A stretch of DNA of 7,981 bases from Bacteroidales bacterium (GTDB lineage Bacteria > Bacteroidota > Bacteroidia > Bacteroidales > VadinHA17): NCBI GenBank assembly GCA_030692905.1, contig JAUYBT010000246.1, positions 1-7,981 on the forward strand, in the 5' to 3' direction. A program made the translations under genes and the position numbers. The notes under the pieces were generated by a model, which was given only the letters and a program-made list of their open reading frames with translations, was not told the origin of the DNA and made no database searches. This document shows, piece by piece, positions 1 through 7,900 of the stretch (the first letter of the stretch is position 1; each line of letters begins with the position of its first letter).

Positions 1-432
1 TTCCCCGGTACCACCAGATAACTTTTCAATTTCAAGATGTTTGACTTCTCCGCCTTCAGGATCCTTTGTCCCGGAAGCTCCATTATCCCAGAAATCAAAA
101 CCGTCAACATTGCCATAGTTTAACCAAATACCGATTTGGTGTCTATGATCAGTCCTTTCGCCAGGCCTGGGTTTTAACGGAAATCCCCGTGTAATCTCAG
201 TGCCGGCTGAAGTATATACAGGATAAAGTACCGGTTTAAATACATTATCATACCAACAATAAGAGGTAAAGAGTTTTCCGTCAATCATGACATCAATCTT
301 TTTATCAGCCTCCTTGTTAACAAATGCTATATTTAAACCCTTGCCCTTTTGAACTTGTTTTGTGGATTGTGCAACACAGGAAAGGGAAAAAATAATAGTT
401 ATTAATACAATAAAAATTGATTTTAGTTTCAT
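1..432 (-). CDS. DUF6807 (PmoA-like) family exported protein, 3' part missing
   Basis: This reading frame starts at an ATG at 432 and stays open for 144 codons to the window edge, so its C-terminus is missing. The N-terminus (MKLKS, then a hydrophobic run to about residue 18) is a signal peptide. Cleavage is probably by signal peptidase I after A21 (C-V-A|Q). C19 is preceded by S-L-S, a poor lipobox, so a lipoprotein is less likely. Residues 66-114 carry the block that identifies the family: K-P-V-L-Y-P-V, then G-T-E-I-T-R-G-F-P, then R-P-G-E-R-T-D-H-R-H-Q-I-G-I-W, then N-Y-G-N-V-D-G-F-D-F-W. I recognise this as DUF6807, listed in Pfam under the misleading name 'methane oxygenase PmoA'. Members commonly sit beside Gfo/Idh/MocA oxidoreductases, as here, but I know of no established reaction. 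The 61-bp gap to the upstream gene and the shared strand suggest co-transcription. No Shine-Dalgarno sequence is visible; the leader is very AT-rich. The family call is fairly secure and the function unknown. Confidence 0.8.
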   Translation of the reverse strand, partial: MKLKSIFIVLITIIFSLSCVAQSTKQVQKGKGLNIAFVNKEADKKIDVMIDGKLFTSYCWYDNVFKPVLYPVYTSAGTEITRGFPLKPRPGERTDHRHQIGIWLNYGNVDGFDFWDNGASGTKDPEGGEVKHLEIEKLSGGTGE

Positions 433-493
433 AATTAAAAAATTTGTAAATTATTGTTAATGTTTTGAATTAGTAATTAAGTATCACCTCATA

Positions 494-1873
494 TTAAACT
501 TTATCCGGAACAACATAAGGTTTACGGTACAGCCTTGTCAACATTGCGTCTGCTTCAGGATCGTTTACAAATTTTTCGGTAGCTCCATTAAACTTCAATC
601 CACGTCCAAGGCGATGTGATATATTGGCCATATGAGGAAGTGCACATGAAAAATGTCCTTCAGTGATATTGCAATTCAGGTCTGAGTCTTTACCCGAACG
701 TATTGCATCAATAAGGTTGGTAAAATGATTTCCACCACCGCTTCCGGTAAGGGTAGGTTGTTCTTGTTTAATTGAAGCGTCGTCTTTTGAACCTGCAAAA
801 GGTTCTTTCTCTCGCTTACGAAATGCTTTCCATGGCATGGCTGGTTCGCCATAAAGTTCGAGGTATCCTTCAGTGCCATAAAATAGGTTTCCAATTAATA
901 CATTGACGCTTGATTCAGCGTTAGTATATCGGCCTCTGGTTTCAAACTCAAGGATTTTCCCATCGCTGTATTTAAATGTACAGGATAGCGTATTTGGAGT
1001 TTCCTGTGCACATTCTTTAGGGTCAATCCCATAGATGCCTCCGGCAGCATAAACTGAAACTGGATGTTCATTTTTATTGAGCCCCCAGCGGGCAACATCG
1101 AATTGATGTGGCCCCTGGTTTCCGGTATCCCCATTTCCTGTATCCCAAAACCAATGCCAGTTGTAATGACCTCGTTTTTCGTTATACTGACGCCAGGGAG
1201 CGGGCCCTAACCACATGTCGTAATGAAGTGTGGCAGGTGGGGTGCTGTCTTTCGCAATACCAAATGAATCACGCAGTTTATAACAAAGACCTTTGGCCAT
1301 ATAGACCTCACCGATACCTCCGTCATGCAGGAATTTCATTGCTTCCAGCATATTACTACCCGAACGGTTTTGAAATCCAACCTGCACCCTTACATTGTAT
1401 TTACGGGATGCCTCAATCATTTTCCGTCCTTCAAAAATATTATGATCACATGGTTTTTCAACATACACATGTTTACCTGCCTGACAAGCCCAAATGGTTC
1501 CCAGGGCATGCCAGTGGTTTGGGGTTGCAAATGTCACTGCATGAATATCGGGATTGTCAAAAACTTTACGCATATCCCATTCGGTAGTAGGTTTGTCACC
1601 GGTTCTATCAATCACAGTTTTAGATCGTCCGGCAAAAAACTGTTCATCAGTATCGCAGAGGGTTATCAACCGTACATTATGGCTATCTTTCAGGGAACAC
1701 AAGCTACTTATGTGACTACCACCTCTACCACCGATACCAATAACTGCGAAGTTGATACGTTCATTGGCACCGATGACTGAATTATAAGATCTAGCACTGA
1801 ACCCCATGCCGCCAATGGCTATGCCGGCAGTTCCTAATACGCTTTTCTTAATAAAATCTCTTCTTTTTGTCAT
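494..1873 (-). CDS. Tat-exported Gfo/Idh/MocA family NAD(P)-dependent oxidoreductase
   Basis: This is a complete protein of 459 residues. The N-terminus carries a twin-arginine signal (R4-R5-D-F-I-K-K) followed by a Gly/Ala-rich hydrophobic stretch to about residue 28, so export of the folded, cofactor-loaded enzyme is predicted. The Rossmann dinucleotide-binding fold begins at about residue 40 with G46-I-G48-G-R-G51. Further landmarks are A-T-P-N-H-W-H at 116-122, the family E-K-P motif at 139-141, whose lysine is the usual catalytic/nicotinamide-site residue, and G-N-Q-G-P-H256-Q-F-D259 at 251-259, the region supplying the active-site histidine and acid. The W-rich Y-N-W-H-W-F-W-D stretch and the W-L-G-P-A-P motif place it in the large exported subgroup common in Bacteroidota and Planctomycetes. 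Family members oxidise or reduce sugar hydroxyl/keto groups; the substrate here is unknown. A GH109-type glycosidase use of the same fold is possible but not supported. It lies 106 bp after the TIM-barrel gene, with no Shine-Dalgarno sequence. Confidence 0.93.
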   Translation of the reverse strand: MTKRRDFIKKSVLGTAGIAIGGMGFSARSYNSVIGANERINFAVIGIGGRGGSHISSLCSLKDSHNVRLITLCDTDEQFFAGRSKTVIDRTGDKPTTEWDMRKVFDNPDIHAVTFATPNHWHALGTIWACQAGKHVYVEKPCDHNIFEGRKMIEASRKYNVRVQVGFQNRSGSNMLEAMKFLHDGGIGEVYMAKGLCYKLRDSFGIAKDSTPPATLHYDMWLGPAPWRQYNEKRGHYNWHWFWDTGNGDTGNQGPHQFDVARWGLNKNEHPVSVYAAGGIYGIDPKECAQETPNTLSCTFKYSDGKILEFETRGRYTNAESSVNVLIGNLFYGTEGYLELYGEPAMPWKAFRKREKEPFAGSKDDASIKQEQPTLTGSGGGNHFTNLIDAIRSGKDSDLNCNITEGHFSCALPHMANISHRLGRGLKFNGATEKFVNDPEADAMLTRLYRKPYVVPDKV

Positions 1874-1979
1874 GATAATACTTAGTTTGAAATAAAAAGT
1901 TAGTGTTATTCTTAATTATATTTTCACAGAGCTTTTCTATCCGATCAAAAAGAATTTCCTAAGCTCTTGCCGAAACTGA

Positions 1980-2900
1980 TCACATTTTTTTTACATTAGC
2001 CATCAATTGATTATATATAGCAACCTGTTCCTTCATGGCAGCGGCTTTGTCAGCCGGTGTGGTAGATGCTTCCAGAAGTAACCATCCGTTAAAATTAATC
2101 CCTGCGAAAAGGTTAAAAAGTTGCTGGTATGGATAGTCTCCTGCATTCAATGGTCTCAAATGAGCAGTATCGCCAATCCACCTTTTCACCGAATTGAAGT
2201 TAGCATCAAGTCCAGGAGGATCAAGATCTTTAGCATCAGAGTTCCAGCAAATTACAACATTAGGCTCAGTGATTTGCTCAAATATAGCTTTAATATTGAC
2301 TATTTTCGATGTTTCGCGGCCGTGAACCTCCACTCTGACCTTCTGTCCATAATCCTGTGCAAACTTTCCCACCTCATTCAGAGAAGCAGCGATCTGAGCA
2401 ATCGTCTTCTCTTTTGGCACCTCAGGAGGTAGACCATTAGGTTTTACTTTAATACCTGTTGCCCCGATATCTTTACAGAGTATGATATAAGATTTTATTC
2501 CTTCAATATTTTTGCGGAGTTGAACCTGATCGGGATTGTGAAATTCAAAATTGGATCCATAGCCAACGCAGGTAATAGAACTGTCGGCAAAACGATTTTT
2601 CACATCAGCACGTTGTGCAGCGTTGAGCGTGGGTTCAACGCCATGTGCATTCAGGGTGCGCAGTTCCACCGCCACAAATCCGGCTTTCTCGAGATTTGTG
2701 ATAAGGGTGGGCAGATCCCATGCGTTTCCCCATTGGTAAGTCACCATGCCGAATTTCATTTTTGATTTGTCTGCTTGCATGGAGGCTGAAAAATCGCTCA
2801 TTGAAGCTAATCCTATAACTTTTGATGAAACAGCCAGGCCGACTAGTCCGGCTGCCGTTTTACCAATAAAATCTCTTCGTGTAAAACTTTTTTTAGTCAT
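1980..2900 (-). CDS. Tat-exported sugar phosphate isomerase/epimerase-type TIM-barrel protein
   Basis: This is a complete protein of 306 residues. A twin-arginine signal (T7-R8-R9-D-F-I-G-K, then a hydrophobic segment to about residue 33) predicts Tat export to the periplasm. From about residue 48 the sequence fits the xylose-isomerase-like/AP-endonuclease-2 TIM barrel: K-F-G-M-V-T-Y-Q-W at 49-57, A-V-E-L-R at 78-82, G-A-T-G-I-K-V-K at 146-153, then the putative metal-site strands V-E191-V-H193-G, C-W-N220-S-D222, T-A-H247-L-R and L-L-L-E277. These match the E/D/H/E metal ligand order of sugar epimerases, except that N220 stands at or next to the usual Asp position. The superfamily includes sugar 3-epimerases, inosose dehydratases and the TIM-barrel subunits of C-glycoside deglycosylases, so the reaction is open; keto-sugar isomerisation or elimination is plausible beside the oxidoreductase. 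The start at 2900 is supported by a well-placed GAAAGGAAAA site and by the intact Tat motif. Confidence 0.9.
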   Translation of the reverse strand: MTKKSFTRRDFIGKTAAGLVGLAVSSKVIGLASMSDFSASMQADKSKMKFGMVTYQWGNAWDLPTLITNLEKAGFVAVELRTLNAHGVEPTLNAAQRADVKNRFADSSITCVGYGSNFEFHNPDQVQLRKNIEGIKSYIILCKDIGATGIKVKPNGLPPEVPKEKTIAQIAASLNEVGKFAQDYGQKVRVEVHGRETSKIVNIKAIFEQITEPNVVICWNSDAKDLDPPGLDANFNSVKRWIGDTAHLRPLNAGDYPYQQLFNLFAGINFNGWLLLEASTTPADKAAAMKEQVAIYNQLMANVKKM

Positions 2901-2904
2901 AATA

Positions 2905-2914
2905 TTTTCCTTTC
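2905..2914 (-). promoter_or_regulatory. Ribosome binding site of the TIM-barrel gene
   Basis: Read on the minus strand, GAAAGGAAAA lies just upstream of the ATG at 2900, with 7 bases between its AGGA core and the start codon. It is the only clear Shine-Dalgarno-like sequence ahead of the four starts visible in the window; the leaders at 4920, 1873 and 432 are AT-rich with no AGGA-type motif. This decides the start and suggests that translation of this cistron initiates independently after the long gap. Confidence 0.6.
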
Positions 2915-2930
2915 ATATATAATTACAGTC

Positions 2931-2977
2931 ACCTCTAAAAACCATTTTCCCCGATGCCGCGGGTTAAAATCAGAGGT
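2931..2977 (-). repeat. Imperfect inverted repeat in the susD to TIM-barrel gap
   Basis: The outer arms acctct (2931-2936) and agaggt (2972-2977) are exact complements. Inside them aacc (2940-2943) pairs with ggtt (2962-2965), leaving an asymmetric internal loop of 3 and 6 bases and an 18-base apical loop. The mRNA could fold here, about 30 bases upstream of the next start codon. The stem is short and interrupted, so this may be chance. Confidence 0.3.
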
Positions 2978-3031
2978 ATCTATAATTTCTCTAACACATG
3001 CTCTAATTTTTTAAAACAAATGTTGATTATA

Positions 3032-3065
3032 TATAATATACTGCCCAATCGGGCAGTATATTATA
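3032..3065 (-). terminator. Perfect intercistronic hairpin after susD (partial terminator or mRNA processing/stability element)
   Basis: Fifteen consecutive base pairs (3032-3046 with 3051-3065) flank a four-base loop (aatc on the plus strand), with no mismatch. The loop-proximal six pairs are GC-rich (ctgccc/gggcag) and the outer nine are all A-T. It begins 16 bp after the susD stop codon. On neither strand is it followed by an uninterrupted T run, so it is not a textbook intrinsic terminator. In susCD operons a hairpin at this position often reduces read-through or protects the 3' end of the upstream message, which would give high SusCD and lower downstream enzyme levels. The structure is seen directly; the function is inferred. 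Confidence 0.65.
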
Positions 3066-3081
3066 CATTATCCAACCTAAA

Positions 3082-4920
3082 CTAATAACCTGGATTTTGT
3101 TCCAGCTGAGGCGCCTTTTTTAACTCAGTTGTGCCAATCGGTATCCAGTATAACTTTTCACTGGGTGCATTGGCAGCGTGTGCCGAAATCCATTTCCATG
3201 TTGTAGTGTATGTGCCATCAAGGTTCTTAACCTCAAGGATATCAATTCCGCCAAGAGGAGGCGTCATGGCTTCAATAAGGATCTTCCATCTTCTTATATC
3301 ATACCACCTGCTTTCCTCGCAATACAGCTCTATTTTTCTTTCATGACGCAAGGCCCGCTCAATATCGCCGGTGAAATCCGGAAGAGCTGACCGGGTCCTT
3401 ATCTGGTTGATATACTTGGCAGCTTCGACAGTTTCTCCCAGCTCCATACACGCTTCAGCATAATTAAGCACCACTTCTGCATAGCGCATGAATATCCAGA
3501 TATTCTGGTTATTCGTGACATCCCCGTTGCTTGTATTGTCCATGAATTTTTTCGTAAGATACCCGCCATAGCAACCATTACCGGGTGATAAGGGTCCTTT
3601 ACGGGTATCAAGACCAAACTGGTCTGTATAGGTGGTTGCACCTGTCATTTTCCTGTGGGTACGTCTTTCGTAAATCCCGAGAGGATCCTGTGCTGCAAGG
3701 TTTGCAGGACGTGCCTGCCATACAGCGCTGTCGTACAAAACATTCGCATAAAATCTCGGTTCACGGTCATAGTAAGGACTTTCGTGACCATATTTTGCAG
3801 ATTTATTTTTGTACAACTTACTGGCATTAATCTCGAAGTGGTCGAAGAATTTTGAACCATCTTCCATTTCGTATTCATCAACCATCTGCTGCAAAGGACC
3901 ATTTCTTCCAAAGTTATTGATTCCGTTGGGGCCGTTTGTCTGGTTTATCCGGTGTGTTCCTCCCAAGTTAAGGGAAAACATTCTTCCCCAGATAACCTCA
4001 TCGTTGGCCAGGGTATAAGCTTTGAACATTTCGAAATAATTTTTAGCTACGGCAGCCTTGTCAGGAGCCCCGAAATCGGCTAATTTAGCTGTCCCCAGAT
4101 CCATAACAGCCTTAGCGGCATTCTTTGCATTGGTCCAGAGAGTGGTCCTGTTTGTTCCGCTTTTGTAACCTACAAGCTCACTTTTAGCAGTTCCGTCAGC
4201 TGTAAGGTCGCTGGCAGCAAACAGCAGGATCCTTGATTTAAGAGTTAGAGCGGCCTCTTTAGTGGCCCTTCCCATCGTCTGGTTGGCTTTTAACGGGAGC
4301 AAAGCTGCAGCATCGTCGCAATCTTTCATAATGAAATTGACAGTTGCTTCAAATGTAGACCTGGTTATGCCTCCAAAATCATCTCCCAGCTTATTTGCAG
4401 TATTCATAAGCGGTAGTCCTCCGTAAAGACGGCAAAAATTATGATAGACAAATGCCCTTAGGAACAGAGCTTCACCCTTCAGTACATCAGTTTTAGCCTT
4501 TACCGCTGCCTGTTCAGAAGCCGGGTATTTATCTTTGATCAGATCAATATTATCAAGGAATAAATTGAGTCTCTGGACATTTTGCCAATTACCTGAAGAC
4601 CATGACAAATGAGTAAAGAACGGGTTGCCTTGTGCACCTCCCAGATTATCCGGAGAAATAGTGCCTGCATTATAAGGTTGATTACTGCTTCCCCTGCCAA
4701 CAGGCATTTCATCACAAACAGAGCCCAGCATCACTGCCCGCAAGCCATAGTTAAGGTATTGATAGCAGTAACTTAAATAAGCGCTGGCAAGAGCAGGATC
4801 GGACCATACAGTTGCATCGGAATATGAATCCAAAGGTGTTTTATCCAGAAGTTCTGATTCACACGCAGGGAGTAAAAGCACCAGGATTAACGACAAAATT
4901 ATATTCGTAAGTTTTTTCAT
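3082..4920 (-). CDS. SusD/RagB family glycan-binding outer-membrane lipoprotein
   Basis: This is a complete 612-residue protein, somewhat long for the family. The lipoprotein signal peptide ends L17-P-A-C20, so C20 is the predicted lipidated residue; E21 and S22 follow and the mature protein is expected on the cell surface. SusD hallmarks appear in order: L-D-K-T-P-L-D at 25-31, the alpha-helical TPR-like segment G-E-A-L-F-L-R-A-F-V-Y (149-159) with L-Y-G-G-L-P (165-170), R-A-T-K-E-A-A-L-T-L-K-S-R (218-230), D-R-E-P-R-F (385-390), R-Y-A-E-V-V-L-N-Y-A-E-A (479-490), I-N-Q-I-R-T-R (504-510), E-R-K-I-E-L and R-W-Y-D-I-R-R-W (527-545), and the typical tail L-Y-W-I-P-I, ending Q-N-P-G-Y. SusD proteins form the lid on the SusC barrel and bind the oligosaccharide. 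The start is 24 bp after the transporter stop, the standard susC-susD arrangement. The ligand cannot be inferred. Confidence 0.97.
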   Translation of the reverse strand: MKKLTNIILSLILVLLLPACESELLDKTPLDSYSDATVWSDPALASAYLSYCYQYLNYGLRAVMLGSVCDEMPVGRGSSNQPYNAGTISPDNLGGAQGNPFFTHLSWSSGNWQNVQRLNLFLDNIDLIKDKYPASEQAAVKAKTDVLKGEALFLRAFVYHNFCRLYGGLPLMNTANKLGDDFGGITRSTFEATVNFIMKDCDDAAALLPLKANQTMGRATKEAALTLKSRILLFAASDLTADGTAKSELVGYKSGTNRTTLWTNAKNAAKAVMDLGTAKLADFGAPDKAAVAKNYFEMFKAYTLANDEVIWGRMFSLNLGGTHRINQTNGPNGINNFGRNGPLQQMVDEYEMEDGSKFFDHFEINASKLYKNKSAKYGHESPYYDREPRFYANVLYDSAVWQARPANLAAQDPLGIYERRTHRKMTGATTYTDQFGLDTRKGPLSPGNGCYGGYLTKKFMDNTSNGDVTNNQNIWIFMRYAEVVLNYAEACMELGETVEAAKYINQIRTRSALPDFTGDIERALRHERKIELYCEESRWYDIRRWKILIEAMTPPLGGIDILEVKNLDGTYTTTWKWISAHAANAPSEKLYWIPIGTTELKKAPQLEQNPGY

Positions 4921-4944
4921 ATCATTTAATTTTAACAGTTAAGA

Positions 4945-7900
4945 TCAGAAGGCAACTCTCGCCCCTACGGCATAAACCTTATGCAGCGGATAGCTGGTAA
5001 CATTGGAAACTTCCGGATCGTGCTTATAGGCAAAAGCATTATAGAGCAATGCTAAATTCTGCCCTGATAAATATACCCGCAAATCCTTCAATTTGATTTT
5101 CCTCAGCACGCTCTGGGGGAAATTATATGAGATCTCCAGGTTTTTCCACCGGCAGAAAGCGTGGTTATAATAATCGAAGTCTGTCGTGTAGCTTTCTCCT
5201 CTCCAGAAATCTTCGACTCTTTCAAAAGCTCTGGGCTTCTCCGCGGTTGTATTTTCCGGGGTCCATCTGCCGTCAGCGTAGTACTGCCAATAATTACCCC
5301 ACGTGCCCATAATCGGGAAATCGGCCCTGTACCAGGTATTTCCCACACCCTGGAATAAGGTGCTGAGAGAAAAATTCTTCCAGGTTAAACCTATTGTCAC
5401 GCCATAAGTTATCTCAGGATTGGTAGTAAAATCATAGAGGATCTGGTCATCGGAAGTTATTTTGGTATCACCATTGTAGTCCTCGATAATGATACTTCCG
5501 GCACCATCATTATAGGAATCGGATATATGCGGGGTTGAAGCGTACTCTTCTGCATCGTCAAATATCCCGATACAATTATACTGAAGAATGGCGCCTATCG
5601 GATGACCTGTCCTCACCTGCCATTCCACTGTTCTTGCGGGTTCGTCATATTCGATGATCTTGTTCCGTGCAAACGCAAAGTTGCCGGTCACAGAGTAGCC
5701 AAAATCTCCAGCTTTGTCAGAATATCCAAGTACTGTTTCAAATCCTTTACTGTCAACAATACCGAAGTTTTCGTCAGGAAGGGAAATTCCGGTAAAATCC
5801 GGAACTGAAGCATCTCTTTTCCAGAGTATGTTTGTGCGTCTCTGGTAAAACCCGTCAAAATCCCATCTGATTTTGCTGTCAAGCCATAATGATTCAAAAC
5901 CGACATTGAAGATATTTGCAACTTCCCAGGTAATATTCGGATTAGGCGTACTGGACTGTACCAGACTTGCAGAATAACCTTGGGATGAGCCGGTAACCAT
6001 ACCTGTACTGAATCCGTACAAAGTCAGGTATTGAAATGCATTTACTGCATCATTACCCATCTGACCCCAGGAAGCCTTGAGCTTCAGATAGTTTATGAAT
6101 CCGATATTGTTCTTCCAGAAGTCTTCACTTGATATTCTCCAGCCCAGAAGCACACTCGGGAACGTACCCCAGCGGCCGGCATCTTCCGAGAATCTCAGCG
6201 AACCATCACGGCGTAAGGTGAATTCAAACAGGTATTTTTCAGAATAGTTATAAGTAACCCTTCCGAAATAGTTAAGCCTGGTATTAATGCTGATTGATGA
6301 GGCATTACTCATTTCATCGGTACCTCCTGCATTCAGATATGGCAGCTGGTCGGAGATGAAAAACCTGCGGTACCCCTGAATTCCCTTGTTTAAATAATCC
6401 ATACTCTCAACAGCAGCAAATGCACTCACATTATGAACTCCAAATGATCTGTCATAAGTTATTTTCAGGCTGTTGGTAATTGTCCTGGAATCATAATAAT
6501 AATCAGTCAGCCTTGGTTCAGCTATGGTTCCCCTGGCTATCCCGGTAAGGAAAGCCGATCCGTCTTCTTTCCCGGTATTACCTGCAGCTAAATATCCGGC
6601 CTTATCCATAAAGTATAATGTCACGGGTTTGACAAAATACTTTCTTACCTGGAAGTACATATCATAGGCATAATTACCGGTAACAGCAAGACCCTGAACC
6701 CATGGGATCCTGATGGTGGCTGTAACCATAGGATTTATACGGTAATGTTTGGTATCGTCGAAGCCTGCATCGAATGTGGATGTTGCAAGCGGCTGATCGC
6801 CGTATTCTATGTCAGGCCCATACAGTCCGTTGGGCCATACGGCAGGTGATGTCGGGAAATTCCTGATCAATCCTCCGAAAACGGAGCCGGTACTTTTAGT
6901 CGGGAACGTCATATCTTCCTCTGATGCATTTATGTCAAAGTTGATACTGATATACTGATTGAGCAGCACATCAAGATTGGTTTTGAAGTTGTACCTGTTA
7001 TAGCTTGTTGCGCTCTTTTTATAAAGCCCGTTGTCAGATTGAGTGCCAAACGATACGAAATATCTGGCGGTTTTGGATCCCCCGGTAACTCTGAAAGTAT
7101 GGTGTCCTGTGTTTGTCCACTCTTTGAAAGTTTCTTTAAACCAGTTGGCGTTGGGATGTGTCCACGGATATTCACCTGATTTGTATTTTTCTATGTCTTC
7201 CGCCGTATAGACTGGGCTCAAATCTCTATAAGCTTTCACCTCATTGATCATCTGAGCATAAGTTGCAGCGTCAGTCATCTCGGGCAGCACTGTTGGTTTT
7301 TCCCAGCCGTGGTAGAAATCGTATTCAAAACGTGCTGCACCTTCGGAGCCTTTTTTGGTAGTAATAAGAATTACCCCGTTTGCGGCCCGTGAACCATAAA
7401 TCCCTGCTGATGCATCTTTCAGAACGCTTATGCTCTCTATGTCTCCCGGTTCTATGGAGTTCATGTCACGGCCGGGAATTCCGTCGACAACAATCAGTAC
7501 GTCGCTATTTCCAAGAGTGGTAACACCTCTGATCAGCAAACTGGCATCATCACGTCCGGGTTCACCGGTAGTCTGCTGTACAACCAGCCCTGGCAAACGG
7601 CCGCTAAGCGCAGCCGATACTGTGTTCGTCGGAGCAGCTGTTATCTCTTCTGTCGAAATTGTGGTTACAGAACCGATAACGTTAACTTTCTTCTGCGTGC
7701 CGTAACCGACAACCACCACCTCCTGAAGTGCAAAAGCTTCAGAAGTAAGAGTTATATCAATCACATTCCGGCTGCCGACGCGCACCTCAGCCGAAACATA
7801 GCCGATAAAAGTGGCAACCAGGAAAGCATTCCGGTCCGGCACAGCCAGAGTGTATTTTCCGTTCAGGTCAGTTATGGTACCGATTGTTGTACCTTTGACA

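Noticed and set aside
1..432. Calling the left-edge gene a methane oxygenase subunit
   Set aside because: The 'PmoA' Pfam label for this family is a naming artefact. The protein has a signal peptide, sits beside sugar-active genes, and shows nothing suggesting a membrane-bound copper oxygenase.
1108..1780. Two overlapping plus-strand reading frames of 159 and 151 codons
   Set aside because: They lie wholly within the minus-strand oxidoreductase gene, which has clear family motifs throughout. The plus-strand translations show no recognisable domain, so they are antisense shadows.
494..1873. Annotating the Gfo/Idh/MocA protein as a GH109 alpha-N-acetylgalactosaminidase
   Set aside because: The fold and NAD site are shared with GH109, but the motif set seen here is that of the broad exported oxidoreductase group, and nothing specifically indicates glycosidase activity.
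1980..2900. AP endonuclease (DNA repair) function for the TIM-barrel protein
   Set aside because: It shares the fold, but the Tat signal and the carbohydrate-locus context argue for a sugar-active periplasmic protein.
3032..3065. Hairpin as a mobile-element end, attachment site or CRISPR repeat
   Set aside because: Only one copy is present, no transposase, integrase or cas gene is visible, and its position just after the susD stop fits a transcript element better.
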